Assembly: GCF_007667425.1 (NCBI RefSeq)
Contig: NZ_VDRC01000001.1
Coordinates: 558,001-622,000 of the forward strand
DNA: 64,000 nucleotides
Direction: 5' to 3'
DNA from: Microbacterium sp. 1.5R
GTDB taxonomy: Bacteria; Actinomycetota; Actinomycetes; Actinomycetales; Microbacteriaceae
The translations under genes were made by a program, and so were the position numbers. Positions 43,702-52,492 of this stretch are shown here, one piece after another. The notes beneath the pieces were generated by a model that saw only the letters and a list, made by a program, of their open reading frames with translations, ran no database searches and was not told the origin of the DNA. The first letter of the stretch is position 1, and every line of letters starts with the position of its first letter.

Positions 43702-45377
43702 GCGGGCTGCTCCGTTCGTCCTGGTACTGCGGCGAGCAGTTCCCTGGTGTAGTCGTGCTGCGGGTCGTGGAACAGCTCCTCGGTGGGCCCCTCCTCGACG
43801 ATGCGGCCTCGGCGCATGACCGAGACCGTGTGGCTGATGCGGCGCACCACCGCGAGGTCGTGCGAGATGAAGAGGTAGGTGAGACCGAGTTCCGCCTGCA
43901 GCGAGGCGAGCAGTTCGAGGATGCGGGCCTGCACCGTGACGTCCAGCGCCGACACGGCCTCGTCGAGCACCACGATGTCGGGGTCGATCGCGAGGGCACG
44001 GGCGATCGCGACGCGTTGTCGCTGTCCTCCGGAGAGCTCACGCGGAGTGCGCCTGGCGACGTCGCCCGGCAGCGACACCCGGTCGATGAGCGCGAGCGCG
44101 CGATCACGGCGCTCCGAGCGCGAGCCCACCCCGAAGTTCTGCAGCGGCTCGGCCACGATGTCGACGATCTGCTGACGCGGGTCGAGCGACGCGAAGGGGT
44201 TCTGGTAGACGAGCTGGATGCGTCGTCGCAGCGTACGCAGGCGCGAGCCGGAGAGACCGGTGACGTCATCGCCGTCGATCTCGATCGTGCCGGCATCCGG
44301 CTGATGGAACCGCGTGACGAGGCGGGCGGTCGTCGTCTTCCCCGAGCCGGACTCGCCGACGAGGGCGTGGGTCGTGCCTCGGCGTACGCAGAACGACACG
44401 TCGTCGACGGCGCGGAACCTCTCCCGCCCGGCGACCCGGAACTCCTTCACGAGCCCGGAAGCCGTGATGGCGAAGGGGTTCTCAGCTGCCACGGCCGCGG
44501 CGTCGCGGAGGAAGGGCGGTGCATCGGGACGGCGGAAACCGGTGGTGAACGCCGGAGCGTCGGCCAGGAGCTGTCTGGTGTAGCCGTCGGTCGGTGCGGC
44601 GAGCACCTGCCCGCTCGACCCCTGTTCGACGACGCGGCCGTCCTTGAGCACCACCAGCCGCTGCGCACGGTCCGCCGCCACACCCAGATCATGGGTGACG
44701 AGCAGGATGCTGGTGCCCTCCTCCCGGCGCAACTCGTCGAGCAGGTCGAGCACGCGCCGCTGCACGGTGGCGTCGAGGGCGCTGGTGGGCTCGTCGGCGA
44801 TCAGCAGACGGGGGCGCAGGGCGATGGCCGTGGCGATGAGCACGCGCTGCCGCATGCCGCCGGAGAGCTCGTGGGGATACTGCCGCGCCCGAAGGTCGGG
44901 GTCGTCGATGCCGACCCGATCGAGCAGCTCGATCACCCGCGCTCGACGCCGCAGCGCATCTCGGTGCCCGTGCAGCTTCAGGATCTCGGCGACCTGCGCG
45001 CCGATCGGTCGTACCGGATCAAGCGAGGTAACGGGGTCCTGCGGCACGAGGCCGATCTCGGGGCCGCGGATGCTGCGCAGCGCGCGATCCGTCCACCCGG
45101 AGATGTCGAGGTCGCCCAGCCGCACGGCGCCCGTCTCGACGCGTCCACCGGCCGGCAGCAGGCCGAGCACGGCGTGCGCGGTGGTGGACTTGCCTGAGCC
45201 GGACTCCCCCACGAGCGCGAGGGTCTCGCCCTCGGCGATCTCGAACGAGACCCCGTGCACCACCTCGCGCCGACCGGCGCGGCTCTCGTAGGAGACGCGC
45301 AGGTCTTCGACGGCGAGGACGGACGACCGGGCGGACGCGGGAGACGGGGATGCCGGAGACGACGATGCGACGGTCAT
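43698..45377 (-). CDS. Fused double ABC ATPase (Dpp/Gsi type)
   Basis: 559-aa protein with two ABC domains. Domain 1: GESGSGKST, LSGGMRQRVLIATAI, LLIADEPTSALD. Domain 2: GESGSGKTT, LSGGQRQRVAIARAL, IVVLDEAVSALD, where Ala replaces the usual Pro (DEPV becomes DEAV). The N-terminal 20 residues are Ser/Ala/Pro-rich. It overlaps both neighbours by four bases and energises the permease pair encoded upstream. Confidence 0.93.
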   Translation of the reverse strand: MTVASSSPASPSPASARSSVLAVEDLRVSYESRAGRREVVHGVSFEIAEGETLALVGESGSGKSTTAHAVLGLLPAGGRVETGAVRLGDLDISGWTDRALRSIRGPEIGLVPQDPVTSLDPVRPIGAQVAEILKLHGHRDALRRRARVIELLDRVGIDDPDLRARQYPHELSGGMRQRVLIATAIALRPRLLIADEPTSALDATVQRRVLDLLDELRREEGTSILLVTHDLGVAADRAQRLVVLKDGRVVEQGSSGQVLAAPTDGYTRQLLADAPAFTTGFRRPDAPPFLRDAAAVAAENPFAITASGLVKEFRVAGRERFRAVDDVSFCVRRGTTHALVGESGSGKTTTARLVTRFHQPDAGTIEIDGDDVTGLSGSRLRTLRRRIQLVYQNPFASLDPRQQIVDIVAEPLQNFGVGSRSERRDRALALIDRVSLPGDVARRTPRELSGGQRQRVAIARALAIDPDIVVLDEAVSALDVTVQARILELLASLQAELGLTYLFISHDLAVVRRISHTVSVMRRGRIVEEGPTEELFHDPQHDYTRELLAAVPGRTEQPA

Positions 45378-46264
45378 GTCCTGTTCCTTCCGATGCGGTG
45401 CGAGATGCGGTTGGCGCTGAGCACCACCGCGACGACGACGAGACCGGGCAGGGCGGTCAGCCACCAGGCGGTGCCGATGTAGTTGCGGCCCTCCGCGATC
45501 AGCAGGCCCCATTCGGGCGTGGGCGGCGGAGCGCCGTAACCGAGGAACCCGAGAGTCGAGATCGCGAGGATCGCGGTGCCGAACTGCAGCGCCGCGAGGG
45601 CGACGATCGGCGTGAGCGAGTTCGGCAGCACGTGGCGGCGCAGCACCGTGAAGAAGGTGCCGCCGCTTCCGTACGCCGCCTCGACGTACTCCGAGCGCCG
45701 CACCCTGGCGACCTCGGCGCGCATGAGCCTCGCGAACGCGGCGACGCTGCCGAGACCGACGGCGATGGCGGCGTTCACGGTGCCGAACCCGAGCAGGATG
45801 ATGACCGACAGCGACAGCAGCAGACCGGGGATGGCGAGCAGCACGTCGACGACCCGCATGAGGATGTCGTCGACGACCCCGCCCACGGCGCCCGCGATCG
45901 CGCCGAGCAGGGTGCCGAGCGCCAGTCCGACGGTGACGGCGATGAGGGCGCCAGAGAGCGAGTGGACCGCGCCATGCACGACCCGTCCGAACAGGTCGCG
46001 CCCCAGCGTGTCGGTGCCGAACCAATGAGCGACGCTCGGCGGCAGGAGCTTGTCGGCCGGGGTGCCGGTGAGCGGATCCCCGGGCGCGAACACCCCGGGG
46101 ATCACGGCCCAGAGCACGGCCAGCGTCACGACGCCGATCGCGAAATACAGGCCCCACGGCAGGCGGCGGAGGCGTCCCGCTCGAGGCGCGGGAGCGGCCG
46201 AGCGGCGGGGCGGCTCCGGCGGGGTCCCGACGTCTGATGCCGCGGCGATGGCGGTGACGGTCAT
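45374..46264 (-). CDS. ABC permease, DppC type
   Basis: 296-aa permease. Conserved DppC segments are HWFGTDTLGRDLFGRVVHGA, LLAIPGLLLSLSVIILLGFG and the coupling loop AAYGSGGTFFTVLRRHVLPNS. A proline/alanine-rich cytoplasmic N-terminus of about 35 residues precedes the first helix. Coupled by ATGA overlaps to the DppB-like gene and to the ATPase. Confidence 0.92.
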   Translation of the reverse strand: MTVTAIAAASDVGTPPEPPRRSAAPAPRAGRLRRLPWGLYFAIGVVTLAVLWAVIPGVFAPGDPLTGTPADKLLPPSVAHWFGTDTLGRDLFGRVVHGAVHSLSGALIAVTVGLALGTLLGAIAGAVGGVVDDILMRVVDVLLAIPGLLLSLSVIILLGFGTVNAAIAVGLGSVAAFARLMRAEVARVRRSEYVEAAYGSGGTFFTVLRRHVLPNSLTPIVALAALQFGTAILAISTLGFLGYGAPPPTPEWGLLIAEGRNYIGTAWWLTALPGLVVVAVVLSANRISHRIGRNRT

Positions 46265-47208
46265 GCGGAGGCTCCTGCCTTCGAGAGGGCGCGCTGCCGG
46301 GGGTCGATGATCGGCGTCACGAGGTCGACCGCGAAGCTGATGAGCACGAACCCGAGCGCCGACAGCAGCACGACGCCCTGCAGCACCGGGATGTCCTGAT
46401 TCGACACCGCCTGCTCCGTGAGCCGGCCGATGCCCGTGCGGCCGAACACGGTCTCGGTCACGACCGCACCGCCCACGAGTTCGCCGAACAGGACGCCGGC
46501 GATGGTCAGGGTGGGAAGTGCCGCGTTGCGGGCCACCGAACGGGTCAGGACCCACGACGGCGGAGCGCCCTTGGCCCGCACGACGGTGATGAACGGCTGC
46601 GCCTGCACCTGGTCGATCGCCCGCACGAGCACCTGGGCCAGCGGCGCCGAGATCGGCACCGCGAGGGTGAGCACGGGAAGGATCAGTCCGCTCACCGGAT
46701 CGGCTCCGACGATCGGCACCCAGCCGAGCCCGAACGAGAACACCTGGATGAGCAGGATGCCGAGCCAGAACACCGGCACGGCGACGAACAGACCCGGAAC
46801 CTGCCGGAGCGCGGTGCGCAGCCAGCCGAAAGGCGCCAGTGACGACAGCCCCGCGACGAGCACCGCGATCGCCAGGGCCCCCACGAGCCCGAGCGACGCC
46901 AGCAGCAGCGTGGCGGGCAGCGCGTCGGCGAGCATCGTCAGCACCGGCGTGCCGAACTGCGTCGAGTACCCGAAGTCCCCGCCGAGGAACCCGAGCCCCG
47001 CGTGCAGGTACTGCTCCCACCACGGCAGGTTCGCACCGTAGGTGGCGCGGATGTCGTCGAGCTGGTCCGGCGAGAGTCCCAGGCTCGGATCCGAGAACTT
47101 GATGAGGATCGCGTCACCGGGCAGCAGCTGCAGCAGGAAGAAGGTGGCCGTGAAGGCCGCGATCAGCACGATCGCGGCCTGCCCGGCTCGTCGGAGGACG
47201 AAGGTCAT
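46261..47208 (-). CDS. ABC permease, DppB type
   Basis: 315-aa permease starting MTFVLRRAGQAAIVLIAAF, with ATFFLLQLLPGDAI after the first helix. The coupling loop is VRAKGAPPSWVLTRSVARNAALP, then VVTETVFGRTGIGRL. It starts ten bases after the binding-protein stop and pairs with the downstream DppC-like subunit. Confidence 0.92.
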   Translation of the reverse strand: MTFVLRRAGQAAIVLIAAFTATFFLLQLLPGDAILIKFSDPSLGLSPDQLDDIRATYGANLPWWEQYLHAGLGFLGGDFGYSTQFGTPVLTMLADALPATLLLASLGLVGALAIAVLVAGLSSLAPFGWLRTALRQVPGLFVAVPVFWLGILLIQVFSFGLGWVPIVGADPVSGLILPVLTLAVPISAPLAQVLVRAIDQVQAQPFITVVRAKGAPPSWVLTRSVARNAALPTLTIAGVLFGELVGGAVVTETVFGRTGIGRLTEQAVSNQDIPVLQGVVLLSALGFVLISFAVDLVTPIIDPRQRALSKAGASA

Positions 47209-47218
47209 CGCATTCCGA

Positions 47219-48853
47219 TCAGTGCTCGGCGAGCCAGACGCCCGAGAAGGTGGGGCGACCGACCGACTCGAAGTCGACTCCGTGCACGTACGTCGCTGCG
47301 CCGTACACCTGCGGCTCCTCGAAGAGCGGGATGACGTACGCCTGCTCGGCGATGTAGTCCTGCACGGCCTGCGACGCGGCGACGCGCTTGTCGGCATCCG
47401 GCTCCGAGGCCACTGCCTGCAGCAGAGCGTCGAGCTGGCTGTCGTCCGAGATCAGGGCGTCGCGGTTCTTCGTGAAGTACTGGCTCTTGATCACGTCGAG
47501 ATCGGCGCGTCCGACCATGGAATGGTAGAACCCCGTCTTGAGCGGGTCACGGGTGTCGGCGGCATACGAGCCCGCATCCGCCGGCTTCACCGTGAGCTCT
47601 GCGCCGACCTTGGCCAGCTGCTGCGCGACGAGTTCGAGCGTCTGCTTCGACAGCGGCTGCGGCCCTGCCTCGTACACCGTGATCGACAGGCGCTGCCCGT
47701 CCTTCTCGCGGATGCCGTCGGAGCGCGGCTCCCACCCGGCCTCGTCGAGCAGCTTCTCGGCCTTCTCCGGGTCGTACTCGTAGTGCTCCGACTCGTCCTT
47801 GTACCCGAGGGCCTGCGACGAGAGCACCGAGGTGGCGACGGGGTAGTTCTCGGTGAAGAGGGTGTCGACGACCTCCTGCGCATCGACGGCCGCCACGAGC
47901 GCCTGGCGCACCTTGAGGTCGGCGAGCATCGGGTTCTGCGGTCGCAGCGAGATCGAGTTGTTCACGCCCCTGGTCTGCGGGGCGTAGAGGGTGAATCCGG
48001 AACTCTCGACGCGGTCCTCGTCGAACGCCTGCACGTAGCGGACGTAGTCGGCCTGGCCGGCGAGCAGCGAGCCGATCCGCACCGAGTCCTCGGGGGTGAC
48101 GATCAGGTGCACGGCGTCGACGTACGGCCGCCCCTGGTTCTCCGCGCTCTCCGGCGCCCACGCGTAGTCGTCCCGCGCATCGAGGGTCAGCTCTGTGCCG
48201 AGCTTCTCGTCGCTGATGGTGAAGGGGCCTGCGCCGATGATCTCCTCGGCGTTGCCTGCTCCGAAGTCCTCGATCGTGCCGTCGAGGGTCTCGGGCGACA
48301 GCAGACCCGAGTTGATCGTCGACGTCGCCTGCAGGAATCCGGGCGACGGCGCCGTGAACCGGAACGTCACCGTGTCGTCGTCGACGACCTCGCTCGAGGC
48401 GTAGTTGTTGATCGCCTCCGACACGGTCAGCCCGCGCTCCGCGTCGCCGAGGCCGTAGGTGTCGAAGTTCTTCGCCACGGCTGCCGCGTCGACCGGCGTG
48501 CCATCCGAGAACGTGACGTCGGGGCGCAGCGTGAAGGTGTACTCCGTCGCATCGTCGTTCACCGTCCACTCCGAGGCGATCCACGGCTCGATCTCGAGCG
48601 TCTCGGGGTTCTGCCAGGTGAGGCGGGCGGCGATGTTGTTGACGAGGCCGCCGTTCGGATAGAAGCCGGCCTGCGGCGGGTAGAGGTTCGTGTAGGTCTG
48701 GTGCTCGAGATAGGTGAGCGTGCCGCCGGTGACGGGGTCGCCCGCCTCGGCGCTCGCACCGCTCGGCGCCGGCGACGATGCGCACGACGCGAGCCCTGCG
48801 GCGAGGACGAGCGGGAGCGCGACGGCGGCGAGCCGGGTGAGACGGCGATTCAT
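47219..48853 (-). CDS. ABC substrate-binding lipoprotein, family 5 (KPN_01854-like)
   Basis: 544-aa extracellular binding protein. Lipoprotein signal with lipobox LASC near residue 24. TLTYLEHQTYTNLYPPQAGFYPNGGLVNNIAARL is unusual for peptide-binding proteins and resembles the KPN_01854 subfamily, linked in other genomes to luciferase-like monooxygenase and CMD genes, as here. First gene of the seven-gene operon; GGAGG lies before the ATG. The ligand is unknown; sulfur- or nitrogen-containing organics are a guess from the oxidative neighbours. Confidence 0.88.
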   Translation of the reverse strand: MNRRLTRLAAVALPLVLAAGLASCASSPAPSGASAEAGDPVTGGTLTYLEHQTYTNLYPPQAGFYPNGGLVNNIAARLTWQNPETLEIEPWIASEWTVNDDATEYTFTLRPDVTFSDGTPVDAAAVAKNFDTYGLGDAERGLTVSEAINNYASSEVVDDDTVTFRFTAPSPGFLQATSTINSGLLSPETLDGTIEDFGAGNAEEIIGAGPFTISDEKLGTELTLDARDDYAWAPESAENQGRPYVDAVHLIVTPEDSVRIGSLLAGQADYVRYVQAFDEDRVESSGFTLYAPQTRGVNNSISLRPQNPMLADLKVRQALVAAVDAQEVVDTLFTENYPVATSVLSSQALGYKDESEHYEYDPEKAEKLLDEAGWEPRSDGIREKDGQRLSITVYEAGPQPLSKQTLELVAQQLAKVGAELTVKPADAGSYAADTRDPLKTGFYHSMVGRADLDVIKSQYFTKNRDALISDDSQLDALLQAVASEPDADKRVAASQAVQDYIAEQAYVIPLFEEPQVYGAATYVHGVDFESVGRPTFSGVWLAEH

Positions 48854-48904
48854 GGGGTCCTCCAGGAGGGATGCTGTGATTCGGGTGAGTGCGAGGTGAA
48901 GATC

Positions 48905-48910
48905 ACGCTA
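48905..48910 (-). promoter_or_regulatory. Probable -10 box of the seven-gene ABC/monooxygenase operon
   Basis: Minus-strand TAGCGT about 50 bases before the ATG at 48853, leaving a leader that contains the GGAGG ribosome site. No convincing -35 was found. Confidence 0.4.
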
Positions 48911-48962
48911 GGGAGCGGACCGCGGCCGGTGCGACACGGGTGACACGCGCGGACGCGGCCTG

Positions 48963-50360
48963 TCATGAGGCGTCATGTGTCGTCACGGGGCGCAATCCGG
49001 TGAGCCGGTCGCGCAGGGTCGGGGACTCCAACCCGTCACCGCGACCGAGCAGACCGCGACGCCGGAGTTCGGGGGCCGCGCTGCGCGCGAACGCCTCGAA
49101 CTGCGCCGGCTGGAACGCCGACAGCACGTTGAAGCCGTCCGCCGCACCGCGGTCGCGCCAGGTCTCGAAATGGTCGGCGATAGTCGATGCGTCGCCCACG
49201 ACGAAGGCTGCGGGCACGGCGTGCGCTGCCACGAGGTGACGCCAGGTCACGGCGAGGTCTGCGGCGCCGACGCGCAGCCCCGCGGTCCGCGCCAGGCGCT
49301 CGATGAGCGCGTCGCCCGCGGCACCGAGCCGACCGGCCTCGTCCGCCGTGACGGCGGTGTCGAACGCCGCCGCCCGCAGCGGATCGTCGGCGGCGACCCC
49401 GAGCGCGTCGGCCAGGGCGTCGACCGAACGGTTCACGGGGAAGGCGACGCGGCCGGCGTGGTCGTGATCGGCGAGGGGCACGAGCGTCAGCAGCGTCTGC
49501 ACGATGCGCTGTGCGTCGGCGTCCGTGTCCGCGACGACAGGAAGCACGGGAGCGATGACCTTCAGCGTCTGCGGGTCGCGGCCCGACCTCCGTGCGATGT
49601 CGCGGAGTGCCCGACGCGTGGCGACCGCGTCGTCGATGTGGGGTGCCGCGATCAGCGCGAGGTCCGCCTCGGTCGCGGCGAGCGCTCGCGAGCGCGGGGA
49701 GGTGCCGGCGTGCACGATCGGGATGCGGCCCTGCGGCGGCCTGGCGATGTTCAGCGGACCGGTCACCCGCACCTGCCGACCCCGCAGGTCGGTGGCGCGG
49801 AGCCCGTCTGGGTCGATGAGCACGCCGCGCTCGGCATCCGCTATCCAGGCGTCCTCGCTCCACGAATCCCACAGTCCGCGCAGCGCGGCGACGAACTCCT
49901 CGGCGCGGTCGTAGCGCGACTCGTTGTCGGCGTGCGCATCGCGACCGTGGTTGCCCGCTGCTCGCGGCTCCGCCCCGGTGACGAGGTTGATGCCCGCACG
50001 TCCGCCCGTGAGCACGTCGAGCGATGCGAGCGAGCGCGCGGTCGCGTAGGGATCGGCGTAGGTCGTGTTCACCGTCGCGATGAGCCCGATGCGCGAGGTG
50101 ACCCCCGCGAGGAACAGCACGGCGCTGACCGGGTCGATGCGGGCGAGCAGGTACGGGTCGCGGAACTCGAGGTCGGGCCCGGTCGCGAGCCAGTCGCCGA
50201 AGAAGAGGTAGTCGAGTCCGGCCGCCTCGCCCTCCTCCGCCACCCGACGGAGGATCTCGGCGTCCGTCTGCGGCGTGCGGTGGGCTCCGGCGTACCGCCA
50301 GCCGGACGGATACGCGCCGAGCGTGCGCACCATGGCGCCGATGATGAGGCTGTCGGTCAT
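48963..50360 (-). CDS. NtaA/SnaA/DszA-type flavin-dependent monooxygenase
   Basis: 465-aa luciferase-superfamily enzyme. The size and segments DYLFFGDWLATGPDLEFRDPYLLARIDP, TSRIGLIATVNTTYADPYATAR, LASLDVLTGGRAGINLVTG and NHGRDAHADNESRYDRAEEF are typical of nitrilotriacetate/sulfone-cleaving monooxygenases using reduced FMN. The ATG at 50360 has TACTTT six bases upstream. Transcribed independently of the upstream ABC operon; a shared substrate pathway is possible but unshown. Confidence 0.9.
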   Translation of the reverse strand: MTDSLIIGAMVRTLGAYPSGWRYAGAHRTPQTDAEILRRVAEEGEAAGLDYLFFGDWLATGPDLEFRDPYLLARIDPVSAVLFLAGVTSRIGLIATVNTTYADPYATARSLASLDVLTGGRAGINLVTGAEPRAAGNHGRDAHADNESRYDRAEEFVAALRGLWDSWSEDAWIADAERGVLIDPDGLRATDLRGRQVRVTGPLNIARPPQGRIPIVHAGTSPRSRALAATEADLALIAAPHIDDAVATRRALRDIARRSGRDPQTLKVIAPVLPVVADTDADAQRIVQTLLTLVPLADHDHAGRVAFPVNRSVDALADALGVAADDPLRAAAFDTAVTADEAGRLGAAGDALIERLARTAGLRVGAADLAVTWRHLVAAHAVPAAFVVGDASTIADHFETWRDRGAADGFNVLSAFQPAQFEAFARSAAPELRRRGLLGRGDGLESPTLRDRLTGLRPVTTHDAS

Positions 50361-50377
50361 GCCCCGAAAGTAGGGGC
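50361..50377. promoter_or_regulatory. Leaderless -10 box inside an inverted repeat
   Basis: Minus-strand TACTTT (50367-50372) lies six bases before the monooxygenase ATG. It is framed by GCCCC (50361-50365) and GGGGC (50373-50377), an inverted repeat that could be an operator. Confidence 0.5.
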
Positions 50378-50461
50378 GCACTCCGACGGCGGCCAACGAC
50401 GGAGAAGCGCGACGACACGGGGCGCAACACGACGACACATCTTCCGTCCTGCCGCACCCTC

Positions 50462-50467
50462 TACGCT
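50462..50467 (+). promoter_or_regulatory. Leaderless -10 box for Gfo/Idh oxidoreductase
   Basis: TACGCT, six bases, then ATG at 50474. Confidence 0.6.
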
Positions 50468-50473
50468 GAGAAC

Positions 50474-51469
50474 ATGACTGGACTTCGTTGGGGAATCCTC
50501 GCGACCGGCGGCATCGCCGGCGCCTTCGCATCCGATCTGCGCACCGCGGGGCTCGATCTCGTCGCGGTGGGATCGCGCTCGCAGGAATCGGCGGACGCGT
50601 TCGCCGGGCGGTTCGACATCGCGCACGCGCACCCGTCGTACGAAGCGCTCGTCGCCGACCCCGACATCGACATCGTCTACGTCTCCACACCGCACCCGAT
50701 GCACCACGAGAACGCGAAGCTGGCCCTCGAGGCAGGCAAGCACGTGCTGGTCGAGAAGGCGTTCACCCTGGACCGGCAGGAGGCCGAGGACCTGCAGCGC
50801 ATCGCGGCCCAGCGCGGTCTGCTCGTCATGGAGGCGATGTGGACCCGGTACCTCCCGCACATGGTGCGAATCCGCGAGATCATCGCGGCCGGCACGCTGG
50901 GCGAGGTCCGCGTCGTCACCGCCGACCACACGCAGAAGCTCCCGACCGACCCCGCCCACCGCCTGAACGCCCTGGAGCTCGGCGGCGGCGCTCTGCTCGA
51001 TCTGGGCATCTACCCGATCTCGTTCATCTGGGACGTGCTGGGTGCGCCGACGACGATCACCGCCGCGGGCCGCCTCATCGAGACCGGCGCCGACGCCGAG
51101 GTCGCCACGATCATGACCCACGAGGGCGGCGCGATCTCGACGAGCGTGTCGTCGTCGCGGGCCGCGGGTCCGAACACGGCCAGCATCGTCGGCACCGAGG
51201 CCCGGATCGACATCGATCACGTCTGGTACACCCCGACCACGTTCCGCGTCGTGCTCCCCGACGGCACCGTCGCCGAGGAGTACGCCTCCGACGTCGCCGG
51301 TCGCGGGATGCAGTACCAGGCCCTGGCCGCTGAGCGCCTGGTGCGCGACGGCATCCTCGAGGGCGACATCCTGCCCGTCGCCGAGAGCGTCGCGATCATG
51401 GGTGCGCTCGACGAGATCCGCGCGCAGATCGGGGTGCGCTACCCGAAGGAGGCGACGAGCAATGGCTGA
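50474..51469 (+). CDS. Gfo/Idh/MocA-family oxidoreductase
   Basis: 331-aa NAD(P)-dependent dehydrogenase. The Rossmann start is LRWGILATGGIAGAFASDL, and the family lysine is in HVLVEKAFTLDRQEAEDL (EKP-like motif, here EKA). C-terminal substrate domain contains LGGGALLDLGIYPISFIWDVLG. Similar proteins act on sugars, trans-dihydrodiols or inositol; the substrate is not evident. The 3' end overlaps the NYN gene by eight bases. Confidence 0.9.
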   Translation: MTGLRWGILATGGIAGAFASDLRTAGLDLVAVGSRSQESADAFAGRFDIAHAHPSYEALVADPDIDIVYVSTPHPMHHENAKLALEAGKHVLVEKAFTLDRQEAEDLQRIAAQRGLLVMEAMWTRYLPHMVRIREIIAAGTLGEVRVVTADHTQKLPTDPAHRLNALELGGGALLDLGIYPISFIWDVLGAPTTITAAGRLIETGADAEVATIMTHEGGAISTSVSSSRAAGPNTASIVGTEARIDIDHVWYTPTTFRVVLPDGTVAEEYASDVAGRGMQYQALAAERLVRDGILEGDILPVAESVAIMGALDEIRAQIGVRYPKEATSNG

Positions 51470-52448
51470 GCCCACGGACGCCCGGGTGGCGGTGTATCTC
51501 GACTTCGACAACATCGTCATCTCCTGGTACGACCGGGTCCACGGTCGGAACGCCTACGGCAAGGATCGCCAGCGGATCACCGAGCACCCGAACGACCCCG
51601 AGGTCGCCGAGCGGCTCAGCCGCGCGATGATCGAGGTCGGTGCGATCATCGACTACGCGGCATCCTTCGGCACGCTCGTGCTCACGCGGGCATACGCCGA
51701 CTGGTCCTCGCCCGTCAACGCCGAGTACCGTTCGCAGCTCGTGGCCCGCGCCGTCGACCTGGTGCAGCTGTTCCCCGCGGCGGCCTACGCGAAGAACGGC
51801 GCAGACATCCGGCTCGCCGTGGATGCCGTCGAGGACATGTTCCGCCTCCCCGACCTCACCCACGTGGTCATCGTGGCCGGCGACAGCGACTACGTCCCGC
51901 TCGCGCAGCGGTGCAAGCGTCTCGGGCGTTACGTGATCGGCGTGGGCGTCGCCGGATCGACGGCGAAGTCCCTCGCCGCGGCGTGCGACGAGTTCGAGGC
52001 CTACGACTCCCTGTCCGGCGTCGTGCGTCCGTCGAAGACCCCCGCTGCCACCGTCGTCGTCCCCCGGGCCGAGGCGCCCGCTCCGATTGCCGAGGCGTCA
52101 GCGGTCACCGCGGAGGAGACTCCGGCGAAGACCAAGACCGCCCCCAAGCGCTCGCGGTCCAAGGCGGCTGCAAAGGTGGAGGAGCCGACGGTCGAAGACA
52201 AGGTCGACGATCAGGAGGTGGCGACCCAGCTCCTGGGGCGCGCCCTTCGTCTCGGCCACGACAAGGCCGACGCCGACGAGTGGCTGCACAGCTCGGCGGT
52301 GAAGACCCACATGCGGCGCATGGACCCCTCGTTCAGCGAGAAGGCACTCGGCTACCGATCGTTCTCGGACTTCCTCAAGTCGCGCGACGACATCGCCGAG
52401 CTGGAGGAGACGGGGCACGAGCGGCTCGTACGTCTGCGCGAGCCCTGA
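51462..52448 (+). CDS. NYN-domain RNase-like protein with C-terminal LOTUS/OST-HTH domain
   Basis: 328-aa protein. The NYN (PIN-like) nuclease domain spans about residues 1-160, with acidic residues in VAVYLDFDNIVISW, KNGADIRLAVDAVED and HVVIVAGDSDYVPLAQR. A Pro/Ala/Lys-rich linker (about 185-245) leads to a C-terminal segment (about 250-325) resembling a LOTUS domain (EKALGYRSFSDFLKSRDDIAELEE). Such proteins are thought to bind or cleave RNA. The ATG at 51462 has AAGGAGG and lies inside the end of the oxidoreductase gene, so the two are co-translated. Confidence 0.85.
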   Translation: MAEPTDARVAVYLDFDNIVISWYDRVHGRNAYGKDRQRITEHPNDPEVAERLSRAMIEVGAIIDYAASFGTLVLTRAYADWSSPVNAEYRSQLVARAVDLVQLFPAAAYAKNGADIRLAVDAVEDMFRLPDLTHVVIVAGDSDYVPLAQRCKRLGRYVIGVGVAGSTAKSLAAACDEFEAYDSLSGVVRPSKTPAATVVVPRAEAPAPIAEASAVTAEETPAKTKTAPKRSRSKAAAKVEEPTVEDKVDDQEVATQLLGRALRLGHDKADADEWLHSSAVKTHMRRMDPSFSEKALGYRSFSDFLKSRDDIAELEETGHERLVRLREP

Positions 52449-52480
52449 GCGCCGAACTCCGCTGGTCCGCGCGGCGTCGC

Positions 52481-52486
52481 TAGGCT
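52481..52486 (+). promoter_or_regulatory. Leaderless -10 box for DUF4166 gene
   Basis: TAGGCT, six bases, then GTG at 52493. Confidence 0.6.
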
Positions 52487-52492
52487 GAGGGC

